From Smittium mucronatum (Eukaryota; Kickxellomycota; Harpellomycetes; Harpellales; Legeriomycetaceae): a stretch of DNA of 13,815 nucleotides. How positions within the stretch are numbered: position 1 is the stretch's first letter; every line of letters starts with the position of its first letter. The notes beneath the pieces are model-generated. The model was not told the DNA's origin, did not search any database, and was given only the letters and a program-made list of their open reading frames with translations. Location of the stretch: positions 1 to 13,815 of the forward strand of contig LSSL01002069.1 in NCBI GenBank assembly GCA_001953115.1. The letters run 5' to 3'. This document shows, in pieces, positions 10,388 to 13,815 of this stretch. The position numbers and the translations under genes were made by a program.

Positions 10388-10556
10388 TTGATCCTTTCAG
10401 GGATGGATTATCAAAATTGTGCTTAATCATCGGTCGATACAACCATTATATTTCGATTCACTCATGCGATTGGGTTATTCACATTGATCACCGAATAAAA
10501 AGCGTTATAAATTACAAATAATAATTTAATACATTTTTGTGTCCTGAAAGTGTTAG
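10388..10556. mobile_element. Possible decayed copy of the CCCTTTC MITE
   Basis: The left end TTGATCCTTTCAGGG and the right end GTCCTGAAAGTGTTAG are degenerate versions of the ends of the neighbouring element at 10651-10820. The shared inverted core is CTTTCAGG. The span (169 bp) nearly equals that element's 170 bp and the orientation is the same. The flanking tetranucleotides TTGA and TTAG would be mutated TTAA sites. Internal similarity between the two is weak by eye, so it may be an older or different member of the family, or a coincidence. Confidence 0.4.
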
Positions 10557-10654
10557 ATTACTCCATTATTACAGCTCGTCACCATTCAAATGTTGTTATT
10601 GGGCTGCAAATCAAAAATAAATAATGGTCTGCAACAAAGAAAACTTCGTTTTAA

Positions 10655-10667
10655 CCCTTTCAGGACC
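10655..10667 (+). repeat. Left terminal inverted repeat of the MITE
   Basis: CCCTTTCAGGACC, directly preceded by TTAA. It matches the reverse complement of 10804-10816 at 12 of 13 positions. Confidence 0.75.
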
Positions 10668-10803
10668 GATGGTACAAAAATGGTTTTAATTTTGAATTCA
10701 ATGATATCATTAAAAAAGTAATATTTATATACTATTGGGCAAATGAAGAAACCTATCCAATTGAATTAGCTAACAAACGCAAATATGAGTGAGGACAAAT
10801 TTG

Positions 10804-10816
10804 GGTCCGGAAAGGG
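10804..10816 (-). repeat. Right terminal inverted repeat of the MITE
   Basis: GGTCCGGAAAGGG, directly followed by TTAA. Its reverse complement, CCCTTTCCGGACC, differs from the left end at one base. Confidence 0.75.
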
Positions 10817-10820
10817 TTAA

Positions 10821-12329
10821 TAGATTTCTATATAACCAATGAAAAGGCCATTTTTATTTAACTAACTCTCTCTAACGGCATATTTGGGAGATTCTCTTTG
10901 AGAGCAGACACTTCATTACTAAATTTTTACCCCTTTCCTAATTTGGAAATACATAGTTAAGAACACTTACGAAATTATTGGTTGATCTGGAATATAAAAT
11001 TACTAAAAAAATCATTTATTGGCAAAATTTTGAAAGTTTATTGGAGAAAGTGTGTTTTTCTGAATTAATTGTCTTTGCGATAATAAATTTTACCGTAACC
11101 AATGGTTTACATAGTAAAAAAAAGTCTGTATTTGAAAAGAATATCCCATTTAAATAGGAAGTCGGCTTAAATCTGCATTTTAAACGCTTTTTCATAGTGT
11201 GGACTTAGTTGGTTTGCGGAAATAGCTCAAGTTAATAAACAGAGATCATTCTTTACCTTTTTATAAATATAAACCAGTAGAAAAAATACATCTTTCTTAT
11301 TGATGAAAATATAGTTTTCTAAAACTGTTTCAATTTAGTTTGTTATAGTGGGTACTGATGACCAACTCAACCAATGTTTTTAAAGGTCTATTAGAGAAAT
11401 TATCGTAATAAACTATTTTAACTAAAGATTTGTTTGAAATAGGTAATATTTTCGAGTTGATTCGAAATAAGTTGTTGATAAAATTCTATTTTAGATTAAT
11501 TAAACAAATGTGCACCAATTATTAAATTGGTAGGTCTATCAAAACGAAAAGACGAATTTATATTATATGGGTTTTTAAAAATTCGCATATGGATATTACA
11601 TATTTGAATAGCTTGAAAACTTAAGGAACAATCGATTTAAGAAATCCTCACGTATTCGATAATTGAAGGAGTTATTTAGATATACATACTTCAACTATGA
11701 AATTTGGCTTAAATTAAACAAAAAAAACTCCATTAGCTTTCCTTAGCCAATTATATTAGCTATTGTATAAATTTTCAAAAATCTGATGGTGGTTGGATCA
11801 ATTACCTATGTATTTTTTTGAAATTTTTCTAATCATCCAACTTTATCTGCACTTTAAATCAGTGAAAAAAGTCGGTCCAAGATAAATAGTAGTAAGCATC
11901 TAATAATAAATTTGCAATAAATATACACGAGGTATAGATCAGATAAAAACAACTGAATATAAATTAATATATGTTTAATATTAACTAGGCTCTATATTGG
12001 GTATTTTGATTAATTTTTGTGAGCTCACACATATGATCACATTTTCTATTTATTTTCCTCGTGTAGCTAAAATGCAAAATATCTATGTATAAAAAACTTC
12101 CAAATAAAAATCTTATTGAGTATAGCCAGTTTTTTATAGCAGGGGGCACAAAATTTTCTCTAAAATTAAAATTTATTAATATTTAAGCAAAAAAATCATA
12201 AAATATGAATATTCTAAGTATAAAATTATGTCTTTTTGAATTGGATAGCTTCTTGAATTCATAATTATAAAAAAAATACCTATTTAAAAAAATTAAAGAT
12301 TATTTTTAAAAATATAGATAAATATAGAG
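10821..12329. other. Long AT-rich intergenic region, no gene seen
   Basis: About 1.5 kb without an ORF that looks coding and without a convincing RNA gene. A short minus-strand piece at about 10860-10930 reads KFSNEVSALKENLPNMPLE and could be another gene relic, but it is too short to trust. A small hairpin (ACCAATT/AATTGGT, about 11515-11532) and a GTGAGCTCAC palindrome (about 12020) are present without further context. Confidence 0.5.
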
Positions 12330-13676
12330 ATGCTAAATGGTTTAGAAACTAATATAAATGTAGAATCTGCTTTAAAAAACGATTGTTAAAGTGATAATTA
12401 TTAAAATGAACCCTAGATTTATAATGAATTATCTAAAGTTAGTAAAGATATTTATTTTTTAACAGGATTTAGCCATCAAGATATCAAAAAAATTACAATT
12501 TGTGTGAAATTGAGCTTATTAGGGCTGAAATGAAAAGGGGGATAAAGTATAAACATGCTTCAAAAGATAAACTCCTTATTCTTTTGACGCATATGAGACA
12601 TTATTTCATGTATGAAAAATTGGGGAGTGACTTTAACGTTTCAGGCCCATCTATTTGTAATATTTTAAGCTCGACATCTGAAATATTCAAGCCTATTTTG
12701 CTTAAAAGACACCTCTGCACATCGAAAAAAGATCAAAAATTAAGTCAATATATTTGCCTTAGAAATAATAAGGAGGTGTTATTGATGATATATTGTATTT
12801 TATTCTTTATAAACAGACCTACAGGCATTTTCCAAGATGGCAAAATATTTTATTCGTGAAAACACCATAGGTACTCTTTTTAATTTTTAAGTTTTAAAAA
12901 AAATTTAAAAAAATATCTTTAAATAGGTATTGTGTCAAAAGAGAAATAGCAGTGATCCCAGGTGGGAGGTGCGCTTTTATTAGTCCCGTTACTGAAGGAT
13001 CTATACACGACATGTTTGTGAGCAGAAAAATGGAATCAAAATATAAAGATTTTATGAAAAAAAACATTAATGGTTACAAAATTCATGATAATCCTGGTCA
13101 TGACTAATGTGCCATAATGGCCGATAAAGGCTATGTTGGTCTCGAAAAAAAATAAATTAGAACAGTTATTCCAAAAAAGATAAACGAAAAAAGTATGAAA
13201 ACACATGAGTCAAATTCAGAAATTTCTAAGATTAACTCACAGGTATGGATATTCAACCTCCAGTAAGCCAGAGTAATTTGAATCATGGGGAAAGAATCAT
13301 AGTCGAGATTTCTTTGGGAGACTTAAGTCTCTTTTTAAATCTATGAGGGATACTTATAGAGGATACCTTGACTCTATAGAAACGTTTATAGATATAGCCA
13401 TAGCCCTGACAAATTTTCACATTTCGAAGTCACCATTGTGATTGGAGGACATAAATTTTTATGATTTTATTAGAACAAGAGATTTGGAAAATTTTAAGAG
13501 ATACGAGGAACGCAAAGCTAAAAAAAATTAATAAAAACCTTTCAAAAAGAATTATCGTGGAATCTGATTCTGCTAGGCCATCAGAATTTAATTTTGACAA
13601 AATATTGAGGAAATATAAATTCGGAAATGCGCAAAATCACTCAGATTATAGCTTTAACTTTTCTGACAGTATTTAA
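12330..13676 (+). pseudogene. Broken DDE_Tnp_4-type transposase (IS5/Harbinger-like)
   Basis: Pieces in successive frames line up in the order expected of this family. They are: an N-terminal part from ATG 12330 with stops at 12387, 12402 and 12414 (NELSKVSKDIYFLTGFSHQD); a helix-turn-helix part (KDKLLILLTHMRHYF, LGSDFNVSGPSICNIL, about 12556-12665); the first-Asp segment ending NRPTG...YS-stop-KHHR; TEGSIHDMF with the second Asp at 13009-13011; IMADKGYVGLE with the third Asp at 13123-13125; RIIVE then FGRLKSLF; and ALTNFHISKSPL. The first catalytic Asp appears lost (Tyr at its expected place). Further stops lie at 12857, 13105, 13153 and 13439. Frameshifts lie near 12486-12492, around 13200-13260, at a T-run near 13310 and at an A-run 13520-13527. 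A charged tail may continue to 13676. Clearly inactive; no terminal repeats were identified. Confidence 0.8.
12871..12926 (+). other. Probable intron inside the transposase relic
   Basis: GTACTC at 12871 and AAATAG ending at 12926 bound a 56-nt, almost pure A/T segment. Removing it joins CATAG to GTAT in frame, so that the protein reads KHHRYCVKREIAVIPGGR. This is the expected path of the family (YSGKKHRH-like, then the strand before the second Asp). Unspliced, the segment adds stops and breaks homology. An A/T insertion after inactivation is the alternative. Confidence 0.5.
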
Positions 13677-13815
13677 TGAATCTAAATATGTTTATTCTTG
13701 TCTAAATATTTACTTCATTATATTAAAAAAATAAAAATTCTAAATCATAATAAGTAAGTTTTCCTTCTTAGTTTTAATTTTTCTTTCCATTAACTTTAAA
13801 TTAGATATTTGATAT
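13677..13815. other. Right edge, nothing recognised
   Basis: AT-rich sequence after the last open stretch of the transposase relic. No terminal inverted repeat matching the left side of the relic was seen. Confidence 0.5.

Larger units (their letters stand above)
10651..10820. mobile_element. piggyBac-like MITE with TTAA duplications
   Basis: TTAA at 10651-10654 and again at 10817-10820 flank a 162-bp element. It begins CCCTTTCAGGACC (10655-10667) and ends GGTCCGGAAAGGG (10804-10816), 13-bp terminal inverted repeats with one mismatch. A TTAA target duplication followed by CCCTTT-type ends is the known signature of the piggyBac superfamily. The interior is too short for a transposase, so the element is non-autonomous and would depend on a source elsewhere in the genome; no piggyBac transposase is in this window. 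Confidence 0.75.

Noticed and set aside
10324..10521. 65-codon plus-strand ORF
   Set aside because: No family recognised, and it runs across the proposed left end of a decayed MITE; best explained by chance.
11216..11230. GCGGAAATAGCTCAA, similar to the 5' part of a tRNA gene
   Set aside because: The D-stem does not close, and no anticodon arm, T-loop (GGTTCGA-like) or pairing 3' end follows.
11924..12065. 9-bp inverted repeat TACACGAGG ... CCTCGTGTA spanning about 140 bp
   Set aside because: No target duplication or longer terminal match; a 9-bp pair at this distance is expected by chance in a window this size.
1..13815. CRISPR arrays, rRNA genes, bacterial operons
   Set aside because: No spaced identical repeats, no rRNA-like segments, and a clearly eukaryotic gene structure.

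Overview
The window is fungal nuclear DNA, AT-rich by eye. Its one intact gene is a very large fungal-type (Cyr1/CYR1 family) adenylate cyclase on the minus strand. The evidence for a fungus is the characteristic order of Galpha-binding motif, Ras-association domain, leucine-rich repeats, PP2C-like domain and class III cyclase domain, together with short spliceosomal introns. The AT bias, Asn/Ser/Lys-rich linkers and a broken DDE_Tnp_4-type transposase would fit an early-diverging lineage such as the insect-gut Harpellales. That placement is inference and is not proven by the sequence.

Layout. 1-397: 3' flank of the cyclase, no gene seen. 398-9371 (minus): adenylate cyclase, which I reconstruct as four exons (9371-9242, 9112-8891, 8802-7970, 7840-398) with three short introns, giving 2875 residues. 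The joins are in frame, and the last join completes the Ras-association domain that a single-ORF reading cuts in half. 9372-9698: 5' flank with a pyrimidine-rich tract (minus strand) and a 7-codon upstream ORF. 9699-9893: five tandem 39-bp units. 10080-10286 (minus): a coding-like relic with two stops. 10388-10556 and 10651-10820: two MITE-like elements, the second with TTAA duplications and 13-bp terminal inverted repeats of piggyBac style. 10821-12329: no gene seen. 12330-13676 (plus): a decayed transposase of the DDE_Tnp_4 (IS5/Harbinger-like) group. 13677-13815: nothing recognised.

How it fits together. The cyclase makes cAMP for protein kinase A, and its N-terminal part carries the expected inputs from a heterotrimeric Galpha and from Ras. 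The remaining 4.4 kb is a gene-poor tract where unrelated transposon families have inserted and decayed. I did not find a new multi-gene system. The points most worth checking are the cyclase gene model, its catalytically stripped PP2C-like domain and 700-residue C-terminal extension, the piggyBac-like MITE pair, the 13-codon-period repeat, and the intron-bearing transposase relic.
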